Assembly: GCA_934402375.1 (NCBI GenBank)
Contig: CAKRUB010000001.1
Span: 186,001-250,000 of the forward strand
Length of the DNA: 64,000 nt
Direction of reading: 5' to 3'
Origin: an uncultured Acetatifactor sp.
Lineage (GTDB): Bacteria; Bacillota; Clostridia; Lachnospirales; Lachnospiraceae
Of this stretch, positions 7,416 to 16,645 are shown in pieces. The notes under the pieces are model-generated. The model saw only the letters and a list, made by a program, of their open reading frames with translations. It did no database searches and had not been told where the DNA came from. Position numbers and translations under genes: made by a program. The number at the start of each line of letters is the position of its first letter. Positions within the stretch are counted from its first letter, which is position 1.

Positions 7416-8324
7416 CTACACATCTTCAGATGCAAATTTATTATCAATAGGATATTCAAAAGCTGTTTCCGTGGATGATTCCGCAAGGTCAACCACTTCA
7501 TCTGCAAACTGCGCCGCCATGGCGTAATTCGGAAATGTGCCGCTTTCCGTTTGATTATCCATGTTGTAATCAAATAGTGTTTCTTGACAGCCATTTTCAA
7601 GCAGCAATTCGCTTTCGGATAACTGCAGCCCCATTGCATAATCTGGGGTTATTCCTGTCGGCTCATATTCCGTATGGAACGCATCGCCGCCCTCTGTCAT
7701 TTCCAAAATGCTTTCGGCGATAGCAAGGCCCACCGCATAGCTTGGATTTGTTCCGCAAAAGCTATCTTCGCTGCACGGCTCAAAAGATACATGGAAGGTA
7801 TCTGAATCATTCTCTAAAATGATTGTGCTGCCGCTCTGAAGCACTAAGTAATCCAAAATAGATCGGGCATTTTTTACTTCATTGATGTATTTTAAAAATT
7901 CAGTCATTTCGATGGTTGTGACCTTGGATGATGTTGCAATTCTGAAATGGAACGCATCCCCGGCATAAGTAAACCATTCCTCAACGGTCGTTTCGTTGTT
8001 GGAAAATACAATATTTATCATTTCTTCCATCGCTGCCGATGTTCCAAGTTTCATATACCAATATTGGCTGTTTGCAATCAATTTTCGCTTCACATCCGCA
8101 TCAAGGGATGAATTGTAGAAAAGCGCACGGCAATCCGCCGCCATGAAATCAAGGTATTTTTCATCCACACTTTCGATTGCGCACCATACCATCGTTTTTT
8201 GTGACCGTTCAAGCAACTTTGCAATCTGCCTGTCGCAAGCATACATAAACGCCTTTGTCCGAGCATCCTTTAAGTTTGCTGGGGTGGATTGATATAATCC
8301 GCCGATTTCAGATAAATTAGTCAT
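7416..8324 (-). CDS. Tail protein I (P2 gpI family) with C-terminal repeats
   Basis: 302 residues. The first ~165 residues follow the Tail_P2_I pattern (baseplate wedge to fibre adaptor: LERSQKTMVW, LGTSAAMEEMINIVF). The C-terminal half has three imperfect repeats of about 35 residues, each with an F-x-x-x-x-E opening, a Y-A-(M/V)-G/A box and an acidic helix. It overlaps the baseplate J gene by 8 nt. Confidence 0.8.
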   Translation of the reverse strand: MTNLSEIGGLYQSTPANLKDARTKAFMYACDRQIAKLLERSQKTMVWCAIESVDEKYLDFMAADCRALFYNSSLDADVKRKLIANSQYWYMKLGTSAAMEEMINIVFSNNETTVEEWFTYAGDAFHFRIATSSKVTTIEMTEFLKYINEVKNARSILDYLVLQSGSTIILENDSDTFHVSFEPCSEDSFCGTNPSYAVGLAIAESILEMTEGGDAFHTEYEPTGITPDYAMGLQLSESELLLENGCQETLFDYNMDNQTESGTFPNYAMAAQFADEVVDLAESSTETAFEYPIDNKFASEDV

Positions 8325-9474
8325 CCTCTAACCCCCCATAAAGCATCGTGACATTTTTTGCAACAGCAATTTCCGTATTGCTGATTGCGGTATATACAGG
8401 ATTTCGGATGACAGCTCTTTTTACTCCGGCGGCTCTCAAAAACTCAATCAAAATATCCGTGTTAATATCTGCCCCAATATGCGTTTTCTGCCAAATCACA
8501 AACGCATTTGCGGCATCCTCTGCCGCTGCCTGTATGGTTTCAACATTTTCTTTATTGCTTCGTGCAATGTAATATGTGAAATCAAGTTCATATTCCACTA
8601 CATCCGGCGCAGCAACCGACATTTTATCGGTTAATGGTCTGATTGCCGATGTCGTGAGATATGTGGTTAAATCAGCAAGAAAAGCATCACTTGGCAATTC
8701 CCCATTGGTAAGCACAAGACGAATATCCACCGTTGCATCCTCTGTTGTATTCGGTTTTACATCCTCAATCGCTGCCGAATTGTATTGGCGCACCCAATAA
8801 ATATAAGCATCTTCGGGGCCGGCCGTGGAATAGGACGACGGTGCCAGAAAGATTCGTTCACGGAAGTCGGAATCGCTTTCCTCGCCGCTGCCACCATCTG
8901 ATTCTGTGATATTTTCCACGCTTGCCACATAGGGGATTTTGTCCGCCATGGCGTTAATCTGACCGGGAATGTATTTATTTCCTACCGTTCCCAATTCGGT
9001 ACAGGTTGCCGCCACATCAACATACATATCCCCGGCTGCAATTTCTGCATAATCATCCGTTGCAAAAAAGACATTATCCCCGGCGGTTGCTCGTTTCCCC
9101 TGTGGGATTGCTGTAACTTGTGACCGGGCTTCCTGTAAAGTATAGCGAAGTACCGTTACGGCCGGTCTGGAATCCTGTTTAAAGGTTTTCTTATTGGCCC
9201 CAAGGTGCTTCAGATAATCTCCATAAGCATATTTCAAGAAATTCATTTTGAAGCCTTTATCAATACATTGGAATGCTTGATACAGCTTATTTGCAACAAC
9301 ATTCAACTTTATGCGGTCTTTATCTGCCGGATAAAGGGTAATTGCTTCCCCTGTTTCCTCTTTGTAATTAGCTTCAAAGTCCGCAATCATTTCTTTTTTC
9401 ATGCTTTCAATATCCACATCATCAATCACGGATATATCCGGCAAATCGTATAAATTTTGAATACTAATTGACAT
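8317..9474 (-). CDS. Baseplate J-like protein
   Basis: 385 residues. GGSGEESDSDFRERIFLAP with STAGPEDAYIYWVRQ is the typical core of baseplate J/gp47 proteins, which form the wedge of contractile tails. The order gp25-like, J, I is that of P2-like myoviruses. Confidence 0.92.
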   Translation of the reverse strand: MSISIQNLYDLPDISVIDDVDIESMKKEMIADFEANYKEETGEAITLYPADKDRIKLNVVANKLYQAFQCIDKGFKMNFLKYAYGDYLKHLGANKKTFKQDSRPAVTVLRYTLQEARSQVTAIPQGKRATAGDNVFFATDDYAEIAAGDMYVDVAATCTELGTVGNKYIPGQINAMADKIPYVASVENITESDGGSGEESDSDFRERIFLAPSSYSTAGPEDAYIYWVRQYNSAAIEDVKPNTTEDATVDIRLVLTNGELPSDAFLADLTTYLTTSAIRPLTDKMSVAAPDVVEYELDFTYYIARSNKENVETIQAAAEDAANAFVIWQKTHIGADINTDILIEFLRAAGVKRAVIRNPVYTAISNTEIAVAKNVTMLYGGLEDD

Positions 9475-9775
9475 TGTATGTTAGCACCACCTTTGGAATT
9501 ATTTTTTGCTCTTGTACCTCGAAATTCACTTCGGCAACCGACAATCTCGGCTCGTATGTGTCAATCTGTTCGATTGCCTGTACGGAATAGGCGCATTTTG
9601 CCATGTTCACATTTCGCCCGATAATATCACTTGAAACAAGCCCCATCGCCCTGTCCTGTGGGTTCGTGCCACGAAGGGTCGTTAATATGGTTGCGGCATT
9701 TTCAAGCAATTCTTTTCGCAATGCCGCATCCATCGGCGTATTCAATTCAAATTCTACATCGCCTATTGCAATCAT
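9464..9775 (-). CDS. Baseplate wedge protein, gpW/gp25 family
   Basis: 103 residues. The segment AKCAYSVQAIEQIDTYEPRLSVAEV is the gp25-like lysozyme-fold hallmark (region of E-R in tail wedge proteins). It links the sheath to the baseplate. It overlaps the J gene by 11 nt. Confidence 0.82.
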   Translation of the reverse strand: MIAIGDVEFELNTPMDAALRKELLENAATILTTLRGTNPQDRAMGLVSSDIIGRNVNMAKCAYSVQAIEQIDTYEPRLSVAEVNFEVQEQKIIPKVVLTYNVN

Positions 9776-9787
9776 TCTGCTCCCCCT

Positions 9788-10177
9788 TTATGCGTATTCT
9801 GCAAGCGTAAGCGTGGCGGATGCCTTAATCAGTTCGCCGCCACTCATTACATGATTCCACGATGAAGAAAGTTTCAATGTTCTCCATCGGCTTCCCACTT
9901 TCTTGCCGCCAATTACTAAAGGGTTGATTGTTCCGTTTTCCGCATACTTTATCAGCTTTTCGATTTCATCCCTTGGATTTACACCATAATTTGCATCCAA
10001 CTCAATCACGAAAGATACACCCTCGGAATCCGGTCCCAAAAACTCATATTCTGATTTTCTGCCGTTCCGCTTATGTTCTCCCCAACTGCCCGATGCGGTC
10101 AACTTGAAATCGTGGAAACTTAAAATTTTCTTGTCGGATGTTGTAAAAATCACATCTCCAAAATAACCTACTGCCAT
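9788..10177 (-). CDS. Tail protein U-like
   Basis: 129 residues beginning MAVGYFGDVIFTTSDKKIL. Matches the small phage P2 gpU-type protein encoded between D/V and W genes in contractile tails; gpU caps the tail tube. ATG 10177 follows AGGAG by 8 nt. Confidence 0.7.
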   Translation of the reverse strand: MAVGYFGDVIFTTSDKKILSFHDFKLTASGSWGEHKRNGRKSEYEFLGPDSEGVSFVIELDANYGVNPRDEIEKLIKYAENGTINPLVIGGKKVGSRWRTLKLSSSWNHVMSGGELIKASATLTLAEYA

Positions 10178-10190
10178 TTCTCGCACTCCT

Positions 10191-10730
10191 CTATGTACAA
10201 TCGCATTCTGGGAAATTGCCGGATACCGTGCCGGACACATTCAAATTGTTAATTTTCGCCGTGCCGGACACGGTTAAATCGGCAAAGGATGCGGATTCCG
10301 TTACTGTCAGATTGCCAATGTTTGCAGATTCCGCAATAACCGTCTTTGCCTTCATTTGCCCGGTTACGGTTACGCTTTCCGCCGTTAACGCCTGTAATTT
10401 AATTTTATCGGCGGAAATTTCCATTGCTTTTGTTTTTGCATTGTATTTCACGAAAGAACCATCCGAAAATTCCTTGTAGAAAATGCCCTGTCCGTTTTCA
10501 GATGGGATTTTTTTGCCACTCCACGGCACGCCGACAATAAATCCCTTTGTGGTGGAATTAGGCAATAAAATAACCACCACCGTTTCATCCACTTTCGGCA
10601 TTTCGTATGCAAAGCTGAAAAATGGAAAACTCGGGGATGGCTCATTATTTCGGTCGGTATATACTACGCTTGCCGTACCTCTTGCATAGTCAATCGTGTG
10701 TATTTTTCCGATTCTTATAATATCGCCCAT
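10191..10730 (-). CDS. Baseplate assembly protein V (tail spike)
   Basis: 179 residues. An N-terminal OB-like part (RIGKIHTIDYARGTASVVY) is followed by repeated strand units (LTAESVTVTGQMKAKTV, NLTVTESASFADLTVSG), which form the beta-helix of gpV spikes, ending in ECDC. It punctures the membrane at the tube tip. Confidence 0.85.
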   Translation of the reverse strand: MGDIIRIGKIHTIDYARGTASVVYTDRNNEPSPSFPFFSFAYEMPKVDETVVVILLPNSTTKGFIVGVPWSGKKIPSENGQGIFYKEFSDGSFVKYNAKTKAMEISADKIKLQALTAESVTVTGQMKAKTVIAESANIGNLTVTESASFADLTVSGTAKINNLNVSGTVSGNFPECDCT

Positions 10731-10745
10731 CTGATTACCTCGCTT

Positions 10746-11978
10746 TTAGCCCGGCGGAATCGTTAATACTTGGCCCGGATAAATAAGGCTAGGATTTTTG
10801 ATGATTCCCCTATTGGCATTATAAATAATCGTGTATTTTGCACCGCTTCCGTAAAATTTTTTTGCAATATTCCATAAGCAATCGCCTTTTTTGACCGTGT
10901 AAGTTGTCCCATCTGCTTTTGCGACGGCAGTGGTGGTCTTTGCTGCGGAAAATGTTGTATGAGTAACACACAAGTGCGCTTTGATGGTGCAAGTATATGT
11001 ACCATTTGCATTTTTTGAGTGCGTAACACGATCAATGAAATATTTGCCATTTGCCTTTCCGCATCCTGTAATGTTAATATTCCGGGCGGCAATGTGCTTT
11101 GTATCGCCTTTTACACGAAACGAAATAGATATTGCGCCCCGGATATTCTCCAAGAGCAGCGACTTTGCCTTGATTTCCGCATCCCTATATGTGTCTGCCT
11201 GTTCATTGATGTATAAAGTCCTTTTTCCTTGGCTACCCGGCACTTGATACGAATACGAAAACGTATCATCGCTTCCGGGGTCTGCGTATTGGATTTGCAC
11301 CTTATCATATAATTTTGACTTTTCCCGGCTATATGAATAATTCTGCATTTCGGATTTGTCGATGGTGTATGCCGCATCCTTTTTTTCATAGGTTGTTTGG
11401 TCATAAACCACCATTTTGCTGTTGTACAACTTCATTGCAAGATTATGTTTCTTGCACAAAGAAAAGGCAAATGCCATATCTGTCTGCCGGGTCTGCTCAA
11501 TTTCTTCCACAGAATAATCTTCCGCTTCGTAAACAAGTTGAATCCCGGCATTTCCGCAAATGTCAGATAAAATTGTTTTCGTTGTTGTGCTGCTGAATGT
11601 ATGATTTTTTTGTGTCACATTGAAATCCGTGCGAATTGGGATTGTGATTCCGCCAATGCTTGCGGTTTCCGGGAATCCGGCGGCCTTGAAGCTGTCAAGG
11701 TCAAATTTTCCGCATGATAAGCTGCGGTTATCTCCCTCATTATTCCAATTCGCCACAACGATTTTTGCATCCACATAATCCCCATCTTCCGGCATATAGT
11801 TATTAAGCCATTGCCCGGTCTGATTATTTACAGTAAGCGAAAGGGTATCAGCTTCCCCCGATGCCACATCAATATAAGAAAAAGATTCCGCCTTTGCGCT
11901 GAAATCCCCGGATGCGTTTACTCCGTTGTAGGATAATTCAAGTGATGCTTTCCTTGGTTGTTCCTGTTCTTTTACCAT
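10746..11978 (-). CDS. Late control D / tail hub protein with C-terminal LysM
   Basis: 410 residues. Residues about 1-340 fit the Phage_GPD/gp27 hub family ([25 protein letters not shown]). The last ~50 residues are a LysM domain ([18 protein letters not shown] ... [14 protein letters not shown]), which binds peptidoglycan. The hub sits between tube and spike. Confidence 0.88.
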   Translation of the reverse strand: MVKEQEQPRKASLELSYNGVNASGDFSAKAESFSYIDVASGEADTLSLTVNNQTGQWLNNYMPEDGDYVDAKIVVANWNNEGDNRSLSCGKFDLDSFKAAGFPETASIGGITIPIRTDFNVTQKNHTFSSTTTKTILSDICGNAGIQLVYEAEDYSVEEIEQTRQTDMAFAFSLCKKHNLAMKLYNSKMVVYDQTTYEKKDAAYTIDKSEMQNYSYSREKSKLYDKVQIQYADPGSDDTFSYSYQVPGSQGKRTLYINEQADTYRDAEIKAKSLLLENIRGAISISFRVKGDTKHIAARNINITGCGKANGKYFIDRVTHSKNANGTYTCTIKAHLCVTHTTFSAAKTTTAVAKADGTTYTVKKGDCLWNIAKKFYGSGAKYTIIYNANRGIIKNPSLIYPGQVLTIPPG

Positions 11979-11984
11979 CGCTCA

Positions 11985-12185
11985 TTATCTCCATGAAGGC
12001 ATATCGGATTCTGTTTCGCTTTCAAGTTCCGGCACGGATAAAACCGTGCCGGCCCCGAAAATAAAGATGTCAAGCAAGTCCAAATTATTCTGCATCAGAA
12101 AACCCATATACTTTTCATCGCCATATACTTTGTATGCAATCGAATCCCACATATCGCCCTGTACTGTTGTGTATGTTTCTGCCAT
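11985..12185 (-). CDS. Tail protein X
   Basis: 66 residues: MAETYTTVQGDMWDSIAYKVYG is the LysM-like Phage_tail_X signature. Located between the hub gene and the tape measure as in P2-like tails. ATG 12185 is 8 nt after AAAGG, preferred over the GTG three codons upstream. Confidence 0.85.
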   Translation of the reverse strand: MAETYTTVQGDMWDSIAYKVYGDEKYMGFLMQNNLDLLDIFIFGAGTVLSVPELESETESDMPSWR

Positions 12186-12196
12186 TCTTGCCACCT

Positions 12197-15100
12197 TTAT
12201 GCAAATGAAACCCTTCCTTTTTCCGCTATGTACTGTTCCATAAGATCTCGAAATTGCTCCATGGAAATCTGAAGCGCGTTATCAATATCCTCTCGACTTG
12301 CATTGCCTTCAATCGTAACTTGCGGAGAAAACACGAATTGCTTTGAATCCAAGGATTCATTTGTTGTATTATTATTTGTTGTTTCATAGTTGGTAATTCC
12401 GTTATAAAGTTCTTCGCCCTTGCTGCCAAGCAAACCACCATCAAACACGCCAAGAAGCCGCCCAACTCTTTCCCAAAGGGAAATTGCATTGTTGCTTCCG
12501 TCAAGCGGAATCGCCGCTTCTGGGCCATCCTCCGCAAACAATGCCACATGAGGGGTATCAAAAATACCACCGTCCGCATGACCCGGCAAAGTGTTTGTTA
12601 ATGCGTTGTGCTTTGAATAATAAGGAAATGTCGAAAGTGCCGATTGATTGTAAGTCGGATTCAACGTGACCTTGACATTCGCCGCTACATCAAATCCTTG
12701 CGAAAACAGGTTATTCAAGTATTCATCGCTATACGCATACATTCCATCAAAGGCTGGTGCAAGTATTTCCGTCTGTGATGCCGTCATTTCCTCGGCAAAC
12801 TTTTCCGGCAATTCCCATCCTTTTTCCCGAAGCTCGGCTTCGATTTCCTCATACGCTTCATCATTTACAATCTGCTGATAAAGTGTGTCATACAAGGCTT
12901 CCATATCTCCACCTTGCCCATACCATTTTTGATAAACAGTCATGGCTCCTAAGGTGTCCGCATCCGCTAATGCTTGGTTGAGCACCGCCGGGATTTCCAA
13001 TCCCAAATCTGTGTACTGTTGCTTTAATTCCTCGACTTGCTCCAAGGATGGCTGCATAGATTCCAAAAGCTCGGCGATTGCCTGTTTTGTGCTCTTATCT
13101 ATATCACTATTCCAAAGATCCTGTGCCATAGAATTCAGCAGCAAGTCAGGGGTTTCATCCCATTGCATCGAGTATGCTTCACCGGCGTATTCTTGCATTA
13201 CTTTTGATAAATGCGAATTAAAGGTTTCGATGTCCTTGCCATACGCCTGCATGATAGTGTTGGTTTGAAATGAGAGTGACTTTGCTTCCAGCTCTGTCAT
13301 ACTTGTCCTGTAATCTTCCCAAAACTCTTCGACAGCCGCATCATATTGGGTTTGCGTAATTGCTCCATCGTCAAGCATTACCTCATAATTTGCGATGCGC
13401 AACTGTAAGGATTCTTCATATTCTGCGGATGCAGCTTCTACTTGCGTTGCAAGTTCCTCCTGCAACGCCTTGAACGAATCAGCATCTAGTTGTTCGCCCG
13501 TATACTGCAACTCCATCACCTTCAATTTAGCATCGAAATCACTCGTCGCAAGTGCTTCTTGTATTCGTGCCATCTGTGACTGTAATTCAGTAATTTCCTT
13601 TACTTCATCAATCTCAAGCAAACCATCAGCAAAAGCATCTGTTACTGTCTGATTAAGTCGCGTTCCTAAGCTTTCCAATTCTGCGTATTTGTCAGAATAG
13701 AAAGTATTTAATTGATTTACAATGTTTTGCCGTTCTAAATCCCCATCAGCAAAAAGGGATAAATTGACGTTCAGTGCATATTGTGCTTGCTGCACATAGT
13801 TCTGCGCTTCAGTGACATAATTTTGAATCTCCGCAACATATGATTCCTTATCATCGCCAGACAGCTCCATGCCGATTGACACTTTCCAATTCATTTTATT
13901 AATGGCATCAATGCTGTCTTGCATACTTTCCTGTATGCCGTCCAATTCGTCAAACGCCGTCATAGATTCGTGGATTTTGCTTAAATTGTCGCTTGCAACG
14001 ATATATTCCGCTACATCTGATATTTCATCCATGGAAAGTGCAATATCTCCAAAATGCTTTGCCAGATTGCTTTTTACTGCCTGTTTTTCCGCTGTTTTCA
14101 CGGCCGCCGTAATGCCAACAATGGCAGAAATCGCCGCCGTAATGCCAAGCAACCAAGGATTTGTAATTGTCATGGTCTGAATTGCTATTGCAACCCCCTT
14201 TATGGCGGTTGCCGTGCTAACCAAGCCGCTAACTACCTTGTAGGCTATAATTGCACCACCGATTCCGGCAATAATCGTTTCAATCGTGCCAAAATTATCA
14301 AGGAATCCTCCTCCGAAACCTTTAATCACTTTCCATGCCGTGCCGGCCCCCTTTGAAACGGTACTGAACACTTTGGCAATTTTCGGCTCGGCTTTGTCCG
14401 CGAATTTCACGAAATTATCTGTTACTGTCGGGATAAATTCCGCAAGATCAAGTATCATATCCTTCAGATCATCCCCGAAGGCATCTACTAAATGGATCTG
14501 TGCATCTTCCGTTGCAGAATCAAGTATCTGAAAAGCTGTGCTCAATGTGGCCGTTACGGTCGCTGCCATATTCATCAGTGCGCCATCAGAATTCTCCAAG
14601 GACAAGGAAAGAGAATCCCATGCCGATGCTGTGCCGTCTGCGGATTCCGCCACGGCATTTAGCAGGTAACTCATTTCCGTATAGTAATTTGTCCCGGCAA
14701 TTTTTGACATATAGGCTGTTTGTTCTTCTGTGGATAGCGTAGATAATGCCTTTTGCAAATCCACAAGCACATCTTCCAATCCCACAAAGTTTCCGGCGGC
14801 ATCAAAGGCAGATACGCCTAGAGCATTCATTGCCTTAATTGCCGCATCCTTACTTGTCATTCGTACAAGCATAGCATTTAATGCCGTTCCGGCTTCTGCA
14901 CCCTTTGTGCCGTTGTTTGCGAGCACGCCAAGTGCGGTCGCCGTATCTGTAAGGTCAGCTCCAACGGTTTTTGCAGCGCCGCCGCATCCGATAAATGCTT
15001 CCATGAGTGCTTCCGCCGTGGTATTAGCATTATTATTAGCCGATGTACATATATCCAAATATCCGCCTAATTCATCAATCGACAAGCCAAGGGCGGACAT

Positions 15101-15565
15101 CGAATCTGTTACCAAGTCGGAACAAGTCGCCAAATCCATCTGTGCAGCTTCAGACAAACGCAATACAGGCTCTAACGCTGCAATTGAATAATCAACACTC
15201 CATCCGGCAAGTGCCATATAACCAAGCGCTTCCGCCGCTTCGGTTGCCGTTTTTGTGGTTGCTTTTCCCATTTCGAGAGCCGCTTCTTCCAAGCGCTCAT
15301 AATCTACCGCAGATGCGTTTGCTGTTGCCGCCGTATTCGCCATGGCCTGTTCAAACGATGAATAGGTTTCCACCGCACTGCTTACGAATTGTCCGACTTG
15401 TACTGCCGCAAAGGCCGTTGTTACCATTTTTGCAGCCGATTTTGCCATATTTGCCATCGAATCAAGGTTGCTTTCCACATCCTTGATGCTATTTCCGAAG
15501 GACGCCTGTACCTTACCGCCGACCAGAAGTGCTATTTCGTATTCTGTTTTTTTGCTGTTTGCCAT
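12197..15565 (-). CDS. Tail tape measure protein
   Basis: 1122 residues. The TP901-type core (MANTAATANASAVDYERLEEAALEMGK, ALGYMALAGWS) is followed by hydrophobic segments (about 410-480) and a long alpha-helical coiled region. Its length sets tail length. It starts inside the frameshift product of the chaperone gene, with AAGGAAG as ribosome site. Confidence 0.93.
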   Translation of the reverse strand: MANSKKTEYEIALLVGGKVQASFGNSIKDVESNLDSMANMAKSAAKMVTTAFAAVQVGQFVSSAVETYSSFEQAMANTAATANASAVDYERLEEAALEMGKATTKTATEAAEALGYMALAGWSVDYSIAALEPVLRLSEAAQMDLATCSDLVTDSMSALGLSIDELGGYLDICTSANNNANTTAEALMEAFIGCGGAAKTVGADLTDTATALGVLANNGTKGAEAGTALNAMLVRMTSKDAAIKAMNALGVSAFDAAGNFVGLEDVLVDLQKALSTLSTEEQTAYMSKIAGTNYYTEMSYLLNAVAESADGTASAWDSLSLSLENSDGALMNMAATVTATLSTAFQILDSATEDAQIHLVDAFGDDLKDMILDLAEFIPTVTDNFVKFADKAEPKIAKVFSTVSKGAGTAWKVIKGFGGGFLDNFGTIETIIAGIGGAIIAYKVVSGLVSTATAIKGVAIAIQTMTITNPWLLGITAAISAIVGITAAVKTAEKQAVKSNLAKHFGDIALSMDEISDVAEYIVASDNLSKIHESMTAFDELDGIQESMQDSIDAINKMNWKVSIGMELSGDDKESYVAEIQNYVTEAQNYVQQAQYALNVNLSLFADGDLERQNIVNQLNTFYSDKYAELESLGTRLNQTVTDAFADGLLEIDEVKEITELQSQMARIQEALATSDFDAKLKVMELQYTGEQLDADSFKALQEELATQVEAASAEYEESLQLRIANYEVMLDDGAITQTQYDAAVEEFWEDYRTSMTELEAKSLSFQTNTIMQAYGKDIETFNSHLSKVMQEYAGEAYSMQWDETPDLLLNSMAQDLWNSDIDKSTKQAIAELLESMQPSLEQVEELKQQYTDLGLEIPAVLNQALADADTLGAMTVYQKWYGQGGDMEALYDTLYQQIVNDEAYEEIEAELREKGWELPEKFAEEMTASQTEILAPAFDGMYAYSDEYLNNLFSQGFDVAANVKVTLNPTYNQSALSTFPYYSKHNALTNTLPGHADGGIFDTPHVALFAEDGPEAAIPLDGSNNAISLWERVGRLLGVFDGGLLGSKGEELYNGITNYETTNNNTTNESLDSKQFVFSPQVTIEGNASREDIDNALQISMEQFRDLMEQYIAEKGRVSFA

Positions 15566-15710
15566 ACTCTACCACTTCCTTTGCAATGTCTATAAATTCC
15601 GCTATGGGCAGATTGATATAAAAATCCAACCCGGTATTTGTAGACATAGAAAGACGGACAGCCACCTTTCGGAAGTCCTGTCCGTCTTTTGCTCTAATCT
15701 CTAATTGTAG
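15513..15710 (-). CDS. Tail assembly chaperone, -1 frameshift extension
   Basis: 65 codons read only after a -1 shift from the gene ending at 15701. The shifted frame stays open from the slippery site at 15716-15710 and gives LQLEIRAKDGQDFRKVAVRL, then MSTNTGLDFYINLPIAEF and so on. The internal ATG at 15647 has no ribosome site and sits directly after a hairpin, so frameshifting is the better explanation. This matches the gpE/E' or G/GT pair encoded before tape measure genes. Confidence 0.8.
   Translation of the reverse strand, partial: LQLEIRAKDGQDFRKVAVRLSMSTNTGLDFYINLPIAEFIDIAKEVVEYGKQQKNRIRNSTSGRR
15650..15689 (-). repeat. 12-bp stem downstream of the slippery site
   Basis: AAAGACGGACAG (15650-15661) pairs perfectly with 15678-15689, loop 16 nt. 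It begins 20 nt after the slippery heptamer inside the frameshift extension. It may stimulate frameshifting or block the internal ATG. Confidence 0.6.
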
Positions 15711-16105
15711 AAAAAATTTACTACACGGCTCTTGATTTTAAGCATATCCTTGATCGGTAACTGCTCAAAGAACTCGATAGGAAGCCCGGTTGCTCGCTGC
15801 GCCACAATCTTTGCGTAGGTTGCGGTATTCTCCGGGTTGAAACTTGCAACGCCCTGCTTGTAGAATTTCTTTTCAATATCACCCAAATCGCGTGAATTGA
15901 GGTTGTCAAGGCAAGACATATCAATACCTTCGTATGTTTCATCCTCAAACCGATAAGGCTTGCTGAATTTCACATACATATCAATCTCGGGATCGTCCGC
16001 ATCCTCTGCATTTTCTGCTGCAACCTCTGTTTTCTTCGCTTCCATGGAAACAACCTTTGCTTCCTCTGCCATCATATCCTCGTTTTTGTTGGTAATGTCT
16101 TTCAT
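15701..16105 (-). CDS. Tail assembly chaperone (gpE/gpG-like)
   Basis: 134 residues: acidic N-terminus, then DMYVKFSKPYRFEDETYEGIDM ... LPIEFFEQLPIKDMLKIKSR, the pattern of phage tail assembly chaperones. They coat the tape measure during tube assembly. The gene ends AAT TTT TTC TAC AAT TAG; the heptamer T TTT TTC (15716-15710) is a classical -1 slippery site. Confidence 0.85.
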   Translation of the reverse strand: MKDITNKNEDMMAEEAKVVSMEAKKTEVAAENAEDADDPEIDMYVKFSKPYRFEDETYEGIDMSCLDNLNSRDLGDIEKKFYKQGVASFNPENTATYAKIVAQRATGLPIEFFEQLPIKDMLKIKSRVVNFFYN

Positions 16106-16123
16106 ATCGTATTATTCCTTTCT

Positions 16124-16645
16124 TTAAATCTGGCTTCTGATTTTCGCCAACAGGTCAACGCCGCCCATAATGAAAATGAAGTTCAACTTGTCAAGTTCAA
16201 GCTGCGTTTCGTTGTTAATGGTAATCTTGATGTAGGTAATTTCCTTAGTGATTTTAGGCTCTCCCTTGCCGCCTTTTTTCAGCACACCCGGATTGATATT
16301 CAGGGTGCGGCCCTTTACGGTTACGACAATAGGTTTATATTCCTTTGCCTGTGTCTGTGTGTTGAATACTTCCATAGACCCACGAATCACAACAGGATTT
16401 GTACTTGCTGCAAAAGCAAAGAAATCTTCGGAAAGGTTGCTGAAAGGGATTTCAAGTTTCATAGACCCGAAAGACCCCACAACCTCACTTTCGATTTCTC
16501 CGGCCATACCGGCCAAGTTTAATGTGTCGGTCAAAGGATCAAAGGAAGGCAGCGTAATTTCGGATGAAATGCCGACTAACTTTGACTTGCCATCGTACAC
16601 ATTGAAATTATTCACTTTATCGGGTAATTCGTATGTATTAGCCAT
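16124..16645 (-). CDS. Major tail tube protein (FII family)
   Basis: 173 residues: YELPDKVNNFNVYD ... GISSEITLPSFDPLTDTLN and a C-terminal DKLNFIFIMGGVDLLAKIR match the P2 FII tube family. It directly follows the sheath gene, touching it at base 16645. Confidence 0.92.
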   Translation of the reverse strand: MANTYELPDKVNNFNVYDGKSKLVGISSEITLPSFDPLTDTLNLAGMAGEIESEVVGSFGSMKLEIPFSNLSEDFFAFAASTNPVVIRGSMEVFNTQTQAKEYKPIVVTVKGRTLNINPGVLKKGGKGEPKITKEITYIKITINNETQLELDKLNFIFIMGGVDLLAKIRSQI

